In this document: positions 33,651 through 40,467 of the stretch, piece by piece
Layout of the letters: every line of letters starts with the position of its first letter
Position numbering within the stretch: position 1 is the first letter of the stretch
DNA from: a virus
IMG/VR virus record: IMGVR_UViG_3300035666_000004
Location: 57,825 to 121,824 of that record
Length of the DNA: 64,000 nt
Direction: 5' to 3' (one strand)
Made by a program: the position numbers and the translations under genes
The notes under the pieces: generated by a model
Told to the model about the DNA's origin: nothing
The model's input: only the letters and a program-made list of their open reading frames with translations
The model's database searches: none

Positions 33651-35887
33651 TATCTATTCTTTTGTGGTCCGGTTACGACCTGTGGCGGAGCATTACTTGT
33701 CCCAACTGGACCTTTTGCCCCTAGTTTTTGTATTTCATCTATTGTATTTTGGTATCCTTTTATAACAGCTCTTGTTATAGCGTCGGATACCTGAGCGCCT
33801 GTTTTATTTAACATATTTTGCATTGCAGTATCTGCGCCTGCTTCAACTCCAGCTCTTCCTCTATCTGTAATATCAGCACCAGAAACAGCGGCAACTTCCA
33901 CTGGCTTAGAACCTTCTGGAGGAGTGAATGAAGCTTTAGCTACATCGAAGAATCCGCCTCCGCCTTTTGTATTATCAAAAGCTTTAAGAGATCCTGTCAT
34001 GTATAAAGTTGATACGTCTTTTCCGGTCGCTCTATTTAATCTCTCTAATTCAGGTGCGCCAACACTGCTTGCAAATGCAGTTTTAGCTATATCTAAACTT
34101 GAGCCCAAAGCAGCGGCAACTTCTTTAGGCGACATTTTGCCGCCCAAATATTTAGAAATTGCTTCATGTGTGCTTGATGCAGTTAAATCCATTTTAGAGA
34201 ACGTTTCCACAGCAAAGGCATTTGTTATGCCCATTGATGCAAGTTTTTGAATCATGATAGTATTGATTCCGCCGCCGCCGATCCCCATTCTTTGTTGCAA
34301 TGCTTCAAAATTTGTTATGCCTTGGAATGTTTTTTCAACTCCCGGCAACATAGGGTTAACTGCAGATACTGCGCCGGCAACTGCTCCGCCAACTGTCAAT
34401 TCGCTTTCGCCCAAACCACGTTGGCCAGCGCGAGCGGCTATGTAATCATTCATGGCACTTCTAGCCGGTTGATCTAAAACAGAAGTTAATCCAGATATAG
34501 CACCAAGTGTATTATACCCAGCTTGTGCAGCAGGTAAACTGATTCTATTTAAAGCTGCATTTCTTAATTGTGCCTGTTGAGTTGCGGCACTAAATCCATA
34601 AGCTGCATTTGCGAATGAAAATGATGCAATCTCAGCTTCTCTTCCCATTGGATTAATACCTTGTGCAACCATTGCATTTAAAATTGGATTAGCTCTTGTC
34701 ATACTAACGCCCTGTCTACTGATTAAAGCAGACAAAGTATCAGTTGCAGCCACTCCCAAAAGCCTTTGGATTTTTTCTAAATCAGCATCACGAGTCATTC
34801 TGTTTGAACCAGCTTCTCGTCCAGCAAGTCCATATAATTCTAAATCTCTAGATCTATATTCGCCACGAGTTTCAGCTTCAATTTGTTCTCTAGTTTTTTC
34901 TGTAGCACGACCAGCAAAAAAACCGCCAGCGCCACCAATTAAACCACCGAGCAATGTTCCAACTGGACCGCCCATAAATGTACCAGCAACAGCTCCAGCC
35001 CCTGCGCCTTGTAAAGCTCTGGCCCAGGCAGTTTGTAATCTTGTTTTTGAGCTAACCATATTTGAATATGCTGGGTCATTGGTAATATTTGCTTCTAATC
35101 CAACACCTGATTCTTGTAAAAGTAAGGCAGTTGGGTCGCCTTGCATAGCACCCTGAGCAGCGCCAAGTCTCAGACGTCTTTGCGCTAAGTATGCATCAGT
35201 CCCCATAGTATAATCTTGTCTGATGCTTCCTTCATTGTATAAGCCCCAAGCTCTTTCAGCTCCAACATAAGCTCCACCAACTCCAGCCAATAATCTAGGA
35301 CCATATTGCATTAATGCGCCACGAGTAGCGTATTCGCCTAAACCAACAGACGACATTGATGAATATAATCTTTCGTTTATTGGGCTAGCAACTCTAATTT
35401 GTTGCTCAAGTTGTTGTTTTTGTTGTGCAATTGCTACAGCAGATGCTTGTGTAGCGGCAAGTTCTTTTTGTCTTAGAGCTTCCCCAGCTTGAAAATCAGA
35501 TTCAGACATAGACGCTTTTTTAGCTCTAAACTTTTCTAATTCCGCCTCATTATCTTTTAATTTTCTTAAAATTTCGTCTGATTGCTGCTCGAAGTGTTTG
35601 ACTTCAATTTTAGCAGCATCAATTATTCCTTTATAGCTTTTTCCTAGGAATTCATTCGATTTACGGGTTAGTTCATCAAAAGCATTAGTTATTCCACCTA
35701 GACCGCTTTGAGATTTTGTCAAAGATTCTAATGCTTTAGTGATTGATTGCATTTTTTTGTCAATACCATCAAATGATGTACCGCCAGCATTACCCAAGCT
35801 ATTTAGGCGCGACTCAGCCTCTTTTAACAATGTATTCACATTGTCTAAGCCTTCGATTCCTGCTGAAAATGTTAACTTGGCAGCCAC
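33650..35887 (-). CDS. Tail tape measure protein
   Basis: 745 aa, GTG start. The first 180 residues are coiled coil (LDNVNTLLKEAESRLNSLGN, QQKQQLEQQI), followed by Gly/Ala-rich hydrophobic stretches (GPRLLAGVGGAYVG; GTFMGGPVGTLLGGLIGG at about residue 300) typical of tape measures that insert into the host membrane during DNA entry. At about 0.15 nm per residue this length would suit a tail of roughly 110 nm; that relation is general knowledge. It follows the two chaperone-like genes, as in most tail operons, and has a late motif 35 bases upstream. Confidence 0.75.
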   Translation of the reverse strand: MAAKLTFSAGIEGLDNVNTLLKEAESRLNSLGNAGGTSFDGIDKKMQSITKALESLTKSQSGLGGITNAFDELTRKSNEFLGKSYKGIIDAAKIEVKHFEQQSDEILRKLKDNEAELEKFRAKKASMSESDFQAGEALRQKELAATQASAVAIAQQKQQLEQQIRVASPINERLYSSMSSVGLGEYATRGALMQYGPRLLAGVGGAYVGAERAWGLYNEGSIRQDYTMGTDAYLAQRRLRLGAAQGAMQGDPTALLLQESGVGLEANITNDPAYSNMVSSKTRLQTAWARALQGAGAGAVAGTFMGGPVGTLLGGLIGGAGGFFAGRATEKTREQIEAETRGEYRSRDLELYGLAGREAGSNRMTRDADLEKIQRLLGVAATDTLSALISRQGVSMTRANPILNAMVAQGINPMGREAEIASFSFANAAYGFSAATQQAQLRNAALNRISLPAAQAGYNTLGAISGLTSVLDQPARSAMNDYIAARAGQRGLGESELTVGGAVAGAVSAVNPMLPGVEKTFQGITNFEALQQRMGIGGGGINTIMIQKLASMGITNAFAVETFSKMDLTASSTHEAISKYLGGKMSPKEVAAALGSSLDIAKTAFASSVGAPELERLNRATGKDVSTLYMTGSLKAFDNTKGGGGFFDVAKASFTPPEGSKPVEVAAVSGADITDRGRAGVEAGADTAMQNMLNKTGAQVSDAITRAVIKGYQNTIDEIQKLGAKGPVGTSNAPPQVVTGPQKNR

Positions 35888-35922
35888 GGTTTAACCTCTT
35901 TTAATTGTATCTTGTATATATA

Positions 35923-35930
35923 AGATTAGG
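35923..35930 (-). promoter_or_regulatory. Late promoter core motif, copy 6
   Basis: CCTAATCT followed by TATATATACAAG, directly after the TGA of the chaperone-like gene at 35931 and 35 bases before the tape measure GTG. Confidence 0.65.
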
Positions 35931-36347
35931 TCAAAATTCATCAGAATCTTGAAATTCTTCAAAAGGTATTTCTTCATTAACTTCAACTACTTGGTTTTTA
36001 TCAAACTCTTTATCTATATTGGCCAATTCTTGTTTATACCATTCGTCATCTTCAAGGTAAACTTGTTCAGCCTCTTCGTCAAGAACAGAGCCTCTAACTG
36101 CATCTTCGATAACTTCTTCAAAGATCTTCTTCTCTTCTTCTGAACCGTTTGCTAGTTTATAAAACTGTTCTTCATAATAATTTTGCAGGACAAACTCATA
36201 CGGATAATCTAATACCGTTTTTAACGGGGTGCTAAATTCTCTGCTAAACCAGCGGCAAATGCTTCTATACCAACTATCAAAAGTTGGATTTTTAGTGTCA
36301 GCAATTGCCGTGTTTTTAATAACTAGGAGTTCGTCCTGAGTAATCAT
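35931..36347 (-). CDS. Second tail assembly chaperone-like protein
   Basis: 138 aa, strongly acidic C-terminal half (VLDEEAEQVYLEDDEWYKQE, NEEIPFEEFQDSDEF). The N-terminal half contains FDSWYRSICRWFSREFSTPL. Its place between the first chaperone-like gene and the tape measure is the classical site of the frameshifted G-T extension. The frame is -1 relative to the upstream gene and stays open across the junction. I call a separate ATG start at 36347, 2 bases after the upstream TAG, but a fusion product made by frameshifting is possible. Confidence 0.55.
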   Translation of the reverse strand: MITQDELLVIKNTAIADTKNPTFDSWYRSICRWFSREFSTPLKTVLDYPYEFVLQNYYEEQFYKLANGSEEEKKIFEEVIEDAVRGSVLDEEAEQVYLEDDEWYKQELANIDKEFDKNQVVEVNEEIPFEEFQDSDEF

Positions 36348-36349
36348 TA

Positions 36350-36727
36350 CTAGCCTTTTGCAAGTTGCTCTAAAGCTTTTTTGGCTTTATCTTTTAATTC
36401 TTCTTTGCGTTTTTTCTCTTCTTTTAAACATGCTTCAAAAAGAAGTGGGATAAGATTTTCATCTACTAAATCTAATCCGCTATTTGAATTTGTCCACCAA
36501 GCTGGGGCTTCGAGGATTCTGACAGACAATTCAGCAATCATGTAAGCTTCACCTTGTAAAGCTGGCGGAGCAGCTTGGGAATCATTGCCCAATACAAAGC
36601 GACGTTTTTCGTCAGAAACAAACTGATCTCTTCTGCTTAGTAAAGTTTTTACTTTGAATTTGCCTTCAAAAATGCTTCCTGTTTCAGATCCAACTTCACT
36701 AAAATTAATGATACCAACTTCTTCCAT
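36350..36727 (-). CDS. Tail assembly chaperone-like protein
   Basis: 125 aa. The pattern GKFKVKTLLSRRDQFVSDEK, RRFVLG, AYMIAELSVRILEAPAWW, GLDLVDENLIP and a Lys/Glu-rich helical tail is that of phage tail assembly chaperones which coat the tape measure before tube polymerisation. It is the first gene of the minus-strand baseplate block, with GGAGG before its ATG and a sigma70-like extended -10 instead of a late motif. No CCTAATCT lies upstream. Confidence 0.65.
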   Translation of the reverse strand: MEEVGIINFSEVGSETGSIFEGKFKVKTLLSRRDQFVSDEKRRFVLGNDSQAAPPALQGEAYMIAELSVRILEAPAWWTNSNSGLDLVDENLIPLLFEACLKEEKKRKEELKDKAKKALEQLAKG

Positions 36728-36745
36728 TTAAACCTCCGGTAATAT

Positions 36746-36757
36746 AATATACCACAT
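36746..36757 (-). promoter_or_regulatory. Extended -10 promoter, leftward
   Basis: TGTGGTATATT on the minus strand (TATATT at 36751-36746), about 20 bases before the ATG at 36727. The same extended -10 occurs 50 bases away in the other direction, making a divergent pair. Confidence 0.45.
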
Positions 36758-36793
36758 TATTTAGTTTGAATTTAATTTAGTTTCAATTTAATT

Positions 36794-36805
36794 TTGTGGT
36801 ATATT
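36794..36805 (+). promoter_or_regulatory. Extended -10 promoter, rightward
   Basis: TTGTGGTATATT with TATATT at 36800-36805; no clear -35. It is followed by AAAGGAGAATAT and the ATG at 36827. Confidence 0.5.
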
Positions 36806-36826
36806 TGTTTAATTAAAGGAGAATAT

Positions 36827-37291
36827 ATGTCTGATAGTTTACCTTCAGCTAAGCAAGAGATGTACCACGTAATCATGTTAACTCCCGATCAGCAATATTC
36901 TTTAAAGTTACTAATGCAAAATCTTTTTTGCCACTTTTTAACAGATGCCATTAAAAAAGTCTACGATAATAATGATGAGTCTACAGCAGTACATAATACC
37001 CACATGTCTATTCTTTATTTTAAAAAATTTAATGATTTAAATGACTTATTGGCTACAGAAGATCAAGTTAGGACAGCTGACTCTAAAATATTAACTATAC
37101 AGCCAAGTATGATGAAATCAATCGTTAAAGCAGTTGAAGGCTATGATAAAGATAATTGTTATTTAAATAACGATGATTTGAGATGGGTTGAGATACATAT
37201 CAAAGATTTAACCCAAAAAGTTCAAGAATCTTACCAATTTACATATAGCATGTCTGAGATACAAACTGAAAAGAAACGTTCTGGAATTTAG
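36827..37291 (+). CDS. Unknown 154-aa protein, first gene of exonuclease island
   Basis: MSDSLPSAKQEMYHV... The start follows AAAGGAG at proper distance; an upstream in-frame ATG overlaps the promoter and is rejected. The protein is helical with no membrane segment (LKLLMQNLFCHFLTDAIKKV, then LRWVEIHIKDLTQKVQESYQ). No family recognised. It heads the rightward island that ends with the exonuclease gene. Confidence 0.65.
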   Translation: MSDSLPSAKQEMYHVIMLTPDQQYSLKLLMQNLFCHFLTDAIKKVYDNNDESTAVHNTHMSILYFKKFNDLNDLLATEDQVRTADSKILTIQPSMMKSIVKAVEGYDKDNCYLNNDDLRWVEIHIKDLTQKVQESYQFTYSMSEIQTEKKRSGI

Positions 37292-37320
37292 TTGACTTTT
37301 GCATTAAAGCAAGGTATAAT
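37292..37320 (+). promoter_or_regulatory. Strong sigma70-like promoter
   Basis: TTGACT (37292-37297), 17-base spacer, TATAAT (37315-37320): the closest match to the consensus in the window. AGGAGG and the ATG at 37340 follow at once, so the leader is short. Confidence 0.75.
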
Positions 37321-37339
37321 TATATTGTCAGGAGGTTAC

Positions 37340-37627
37340 ATGTACTCAAGAGAATTTAGATTAACATTTGAGGCTGATTGTTTCGGCGATTATGTTAAAA
37401 AATTTTATGTTGATGGTTATGTTAACAGAAAAAGAGGCAAAGTGACAATTACAGATGTATATTTAACAGATAAAGAGACCGGTGTAGAGTTTGCTGGAAA
37501 ATTGGAACAACAAGATGCTGAGAAATTAGCCAACGAATTAGAGAACTTAAAGGATATGGCTGACGACTTAGACTTTTGGCACGATGATTCTTTTGACGAA
37601 TATGATGAAGACATGGGTGATTTATGA
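37340..37627 (+). CDS. Unknown acidic 95-aa protein
   Basis: Starts at MYSREFRLTFEAD after a good AGGAGG. A beta-rich N-terminal half (YVKKFYVDGYVNRKRGKVTI) is followed by a helix (DAEKLANELENLKDMADDLD) and a very acidic tail. Not recognised; the acidic tail could mimic DNA, but nothing else supports that. Its stop overlaps the next start as ATGA. Confidence 0.7.
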   Translation: MYSREFRLTFEADCFGDYVKKFYVDGYVNRKRGKVTITDVYLTDKETGVEFAGKLEQQDAEKLANELENLKDMADDLDFWHDDSFDEYDEDMGDL

Positions 37628-37818
37628 TTAATTTAATCGGTTTTGTGGTTTTATTATTTATGGCGTATGTTGTTAGTTCTATTTTGTTTTTACGAAAAGA
37701 ATTAAGCGATTTAGATCTTTTAACACAACAAAGGGTAAGACACCTTAGAAAGCAAGTTGCTGAATTAAAACTTAAAAATTTAAAAGGTTCTAAGCTAGAG
37801 AACGATATCGAGGTTTAA
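37624..37818 (+). CDS. Small membrane-anchored coiled-coil protein
   Basis: 64 aa. One transmembrane segment at residues 2-23 (INLIGFVVLLFMAYVVSSIL) then a basic helix with heptads (LDLLTQQRVRHLRKQVAELK). Not recognised. Translationally coupled to the gene before it (ATGA) and 1 base from the gene after it. Confidence 0.65.
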   Translation: MINLIGFVVLLFMAYVVSSILFLRKELSDLDLLTQQRVRHLRKQVAELKLKNLKGSKLENDIEV

Positions 37819-37819
37819 G

Positions 37820-38008
37820 ATGACTAAGCGCGAATTGTCCGCATCTGTTTACATATTGGTTACTTTTATTATATGCTATTTTGCTTATGGTGTTTATCAG
37901 ACAAAACAACAAATTTCTCAAGCTTGTGAAGATCAGTGCTACCCGGCGGATGTTAAAGACGCAGATATGCAATATTGTAAATGTTTTTACAAAAAAGCTG
38001 GGATGTAA
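37820..38008 (+). CDS. Small membrane or exported protein with tetrad-family-like N-terminus
   Basis: 62 aa. It begins MTKRELS, close to the M-x-K-R start of the tetrad family, but then has a transmembrane or signal segment (VYILVTFIICYFAYGVY) and a Cys-rich tail with four cysteines (C34, C38, C49, C51 by my count). The tail would be outside the inner membrane if the segment is an anchor. It lies directly before two true tetrad genes. Function unknown. Confidence 0.6.
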   Translation: MTKRELSASVYILVTFIICYFAYGVYQTKQQISQACEDQCYPADVKDADMQYCKCFYKKAGM

Positions 38009-38181
38009 TGGTTAAAAGAGAGCGCATTAGTCTTGGTCTTAATGGTAAAATAAGTTTAGTAATCGGCGATCAAGTCGGATACGATCTATTAAATCATTTG
38101 TACACGAAGCTCTATAAAGATTTAAACTATAGTATTGCAATTAAACTACGTTCATACTTATACGAGAAACCCCAAAAATGA
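38008..38181 (+). CDS. Tetrad-family small protein next to the exonuclease, first copy
   Basis: 57 aa. The ATG at 38008 (MVKRERI) overlaps the preceding TAA; an in-frame ATG at 37981 is rejected. Residues 4-51 are twelve unbroken tetrads (NGKI, SLVI, GDQV, GYDL, LNHL, YTKL, YKDL). Function unknown. Confidence 0.8.
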   Translation: MVKRERISLGLNGKISLVIGDQVGYDLLNHLYTKLYKDLNYSIAIKLRSYLYEKPQK

Positions 38182-38375
38182 ATAAGAGAGATCAACACAC
38201 CATTTCATTTGATTATGAGCTGAGGACAGTATTTCATAATTATTTTTCAACACAAATGCATGGCGATCTTACAAGAGATGTGTGGATGGAAATTTGGGAA
38301 AAACTCGCCTACCAACTAAAAGATAATATGAAAGATAAAGTTAAAGACGTAATTAAGGACAGAATTTCAAAATGA
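38178..38375 (+). CDS. Tetrad-family small protein next to the exonuclease, second copy
   Basis: 65 aa, MNKRDQH start. After an unusual His at residue 7, fourteen tetrads stay in register to residue 63 (DYEL, RTVF, WMEI, WEKL, AYQL, KDNM, KDKV). Its TGA overlaps the exonuclease ATG, so the exonuclease is translated from the end of this gene. Confidence 0.8.
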   Translation: MNKRDQHTISFDYELRTVFHNYFSTQMHGDLTRDVWMEIWEKLAYQLKDNMKDKVKDVIKDRISK

Positions 38376-39262
38376 AAAAGTTTTATGTATTTGATGTTTC
38401 AAATCTATTCTATCGTGGTATCTATGGATCTCAATTAACAACGTCTGAAGGTCGTCCTGTACAGGGATTGCACGGATTCATCCAAATTTCTCAAGGGATT
38501 ATAAAAGATCACAAGCCGGATTATATGCTATTTGCATTAGAGGGCGGCAACCAGCTCAGAAAAAGCATCGACCCGAACTATAAAGCAAACAGACCTCCAC
38601 TTGAGGAAGATATCAAATGGCAAAAAGATTTATTACCTGAACTAATATCTGCTATGGGATATCCAAGTTGGTCTAGCCGTGGGTTTGAGGCTGATGATGT
38701 AATTAATGCTATGGTTAAATTAGGACAAAAGCAAAATCTTGAAGTTGTTATAGTAAGCAGCGATAAAGATTTTAATTGTTTATTGGGCGAAAATGTTTCT
38801 ATGTATAATTTAGGTGCTGATAAATATGTCACGAGTCAATCCGTCTTAGAGAAGTACGGCATAACTACAAATCAATTCCAAGATTATCTGGCAATTGTTG
38901 GCGATACGGCAGATAATATCAAAGGCGTATCTGGAGTTGGACCAAAAGGAGCCGCCCAAGCTCTTCAGTCATTTGGTACATTAGAAAATATATATAACAA
39001 CATAGGAGCCCTAAAGCCTAGCCTAGCTAAGAAATTTTCTAATTCAATAGAAGACGTTAAATTGGCTAGGAGGCTAGTAGCATTGCATTGGCCATCGGAC
39101 ATACCTGAAGACTTAGACGTAACGCAATTTGCGTACGGTGAAGTAAATGCCGATAAGCTTAAACCATTGCTTAGAATGTTAGAATTCAGAGACTTTGAAA
39201 AAATATTTTTTGGCGCACAAATTCTTATCCTAAACGGTATAGAATTTGGAACAAGAAAGTGA
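38372..39262 (+). CDS. 5'-3' exonuclease / flap endonuclease
   Basis: 296 aa of the FEN/5'-nuclease family, which removes RNA primers or flaps or degrades DNA from 5' ends. Acidic metal ligands are visible: D8 (FDVSN), E106-A-D108-D109, D131 and D133 (SSDKD), D178 and D181 (VGDTADN). The helix-hairpin-helix (GVSGVGPKGAAQ) follows at residues 185-196. The usual Asp in the second block is replaced by Glu57 (ALEGG), while YKANR is kept. Length equals free-standing phage enzymes such as T5 D15. ATGA overlap couples it to a tetrad-family gene. A role in replication or host DNA breakdown is likely. Confidence 0.9.
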   Translation: MKKFYVFDVSNLFYRGIYGSQLTTSEGRPVQGLHGFIQISQGIIKDHKPDYMLFALEGGNQLRKSIDPNYKANRPPLEEDIKWQKDLLPELISAMGYPSWSSRGFEADDVINAMVKLGQKQNLEVVIVSSDKDFNCLLGENVSMYNLGADKYVTSQSVLEKYGITTNQFQDYLAIVGDTADNIKGVSGVGPKGAAQALQSFGTLENIYNNIGALKPSLAKKFSNSIEDVKLARRLVALHWPSDIPEDLDVTQFAYGEVNADKLKPLLRMLEFRDFEKIFFGAQILILNGIEFGTRK

Positions 39263-39290
39263 TTGAAAATTATTAATTATCTGTTACAAT
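39263..39290 (+). promoter_or_regulatory. Sigma70-like promoter
   Basis: TTGAAA (39263-39268), 16-base spacer, TACAAT (39285-39290), then GGAGG and the ATG at 39312. It starts right after the exonuclease stop. Confidence 0.6.
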
Positions 39291-39311
39291 GACAACTGTG
39301 GAGGAACTAAA

Positions 39312-39686
39312 ATGAGACAAGTGTTAATAGAAAAAAATGAATTGATCAATGAGATAAGTGGGTCTAAAATTAAATTTGAGGTAAACGATATTGAAATCTT
39401 GCCGTTTTCGATTGATAAACACGGCGTGATGGTTAGATTTCCTTTTTCTGTCAAATCATTGTCTGGTGGAAAATTAGATTTAGACTTCTCGTTACCAAAA
39501 GATCTTGTTTCTAAAGGTGTTTGCCTAATGGGTGCTTATTGGGAAAATAATGAGATAACTGCATATTTAACAAGCACCTTAGATAAGGTTGAAGTTGAAA
39601 AGAATGACGTGTTTCTAATCGCCACTCTAATTGAAGTAGTTTATTTTAGACAGATCTCTAAGGAAGTGTCTGAGATACGGGAATAG
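39312..39686 (+). CDS. Unknown 124-aa protein
   Basis: An alpha/beta protein with several amphipathic strands (IKFEVNDIEILPFSIDKHGV, MVRFPFSVKSLSGGKLDLDF, FLIATLIEVVYFRQI). No family recognised. It has its own promoter and ribosome site and ends 8 bases from the stop of the converging membrane-protein gene, with no obvious terminator hairpin between. Confidence 0.7.
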   Translation: MRQVLIEKNELINEISGSKIKFEVNDIEILPFSIDKHGVMVRFPFSVKSLSGGKLDLDFSLPKDLVSKGVCLMGAYWENNEITAYLTSTLDKVEVEKNDVFLIATLIEVVYFRQISKEVSEIRE

Positions 39687-39694
39687 TATTTTAA

Positions 39695-40090
39695 TTATTT
39701 TAGTGCTTGTACAATACCAAGAACAGTCGCGATTGCACCGACTAGCCAAATAATGGCTTTTATGCTTATAGAGACCATGCTTACATGGTCTTCAATTGGC
39801 TCCATTCTCTCTTCTAAGAGAGCAGTTCTCTTCATGTGTTCTCTTAAGTTTTCTTCTTGCTTATCTAATAAAACATTATTTTTTGCTAAAGTTGTGTTAA
39901 TGTCCTGCAAAGATCTGCTGATATCTGTGATCTCTCTAGCCATCTCAGAATCTGCATCAAAGTGGGCCTCAAGAAGGGTCGTTTGTTTTACGACAGAATT
40001 TGAAATCTCACGTAATTCATCGTGAAACTGATTTTGCATGTCAGTTTGTTTTTGATCTAGAAGTTCTATGCTTCTTCTTACGTCATCCAT
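39695..40090 (-). CDS. Coiled-coil protein with C-terminal transmembrane anchor
   Basis: 131 aa. Residues about 1-100 form a long heptad-bearing helix (IELLDQKQTDMQNQFHDELR, LREHMKRTALLEERMEPIED); residues about 110-130 are one membrane span (SIKAIIWLVGAIATVLGIVQ). This layout resembles XhlA-type lysis accessory proteins. Together with the next gene it may be a lysis or membrane module, but no endolysin is nearby, so the role stays open. A late motif precedes it. Confidence 0.6.
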   Translation of the reverse strand: MDDVRRSIELLDQKQTDMQNQFHDELREISNSVVKQTTLLEAHFDADSEMAREITDISRSLQDINTTLAKNNVLLDKQEENLREHMKRTALLEERMEPIEDHVSMVSISIKAIIWLVGAIATVLGIVQALK

Positions 40091-40131
40091 TTCAATTACC
40101 TTTACTAAAACCCTAATACCTTACAATAAGT

Positions 40132-40139
40132 AGATTAGG
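40132..40139 (-). promoter_or_regulatory. Late promoter core motif, copy 7
   Basis: CCTAATCT in which TAA is the stop codon of the gene at 40135; 41 bases upstream of the ATG at 40090. Followed by ACTTATTG rather than the TATA-type extension. Confidence 0.55.
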
Positions 40140-40455
40140 TATTAATATTATCGTTTTCAGAGGTATTTTTCTCTTTTTCTTCTTTATTTGTACCTTCTAT
40201 GCGGTTACTGCCATTAATCCACGTTCTTCCGAAGTGTAACCCAGCGGAAGCATAGAAGAATTGTAGGGCCTGATTTACGTCTATTTTAAGGTCTAGGCCG
40301 TATTTTCCCACAATACCAATAATTACTAGCAAACTGCTTATAACAACTAAAGTTAGGCTTTCGCTTGCCCTACCCTCATCCCTAACCATTGGAATTGGAA
40401 TTCCCTTAGAATTCATATTATTTATTATTTGTAACCATTTATCTTTTAATTTCAT
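40135..40455 (-). CDS. Holin-like or virion membrane protein
   Basis: 106 aa. A predicted membrane span (LTLVVISSLLVIIGIVGKYG) is followed by a second, weaker hydrophobic helix (ALQFFYASAGLHFGR) and a highly charged C-terminal tail (KEEKEKNTSENDN). Two-span proteins with the PIPMVRD ... SLTLVVIS arrangement occur in phages and are often listed as putative holins. I see no direct proof of pore function. Confidence 0.5.
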   Translation of the reverse strand: MKLKDKWLQIINNMNSKGIPIPMVRDEGRASESLTLVVISSLLVIIGIVGKYGLDLKIDVNQALQFFYASAGLHFGRTWINGSNRIEGTNKEEKEKNTSENDNINT

Positions 40456-40467
40456 TTTAATTATCCT

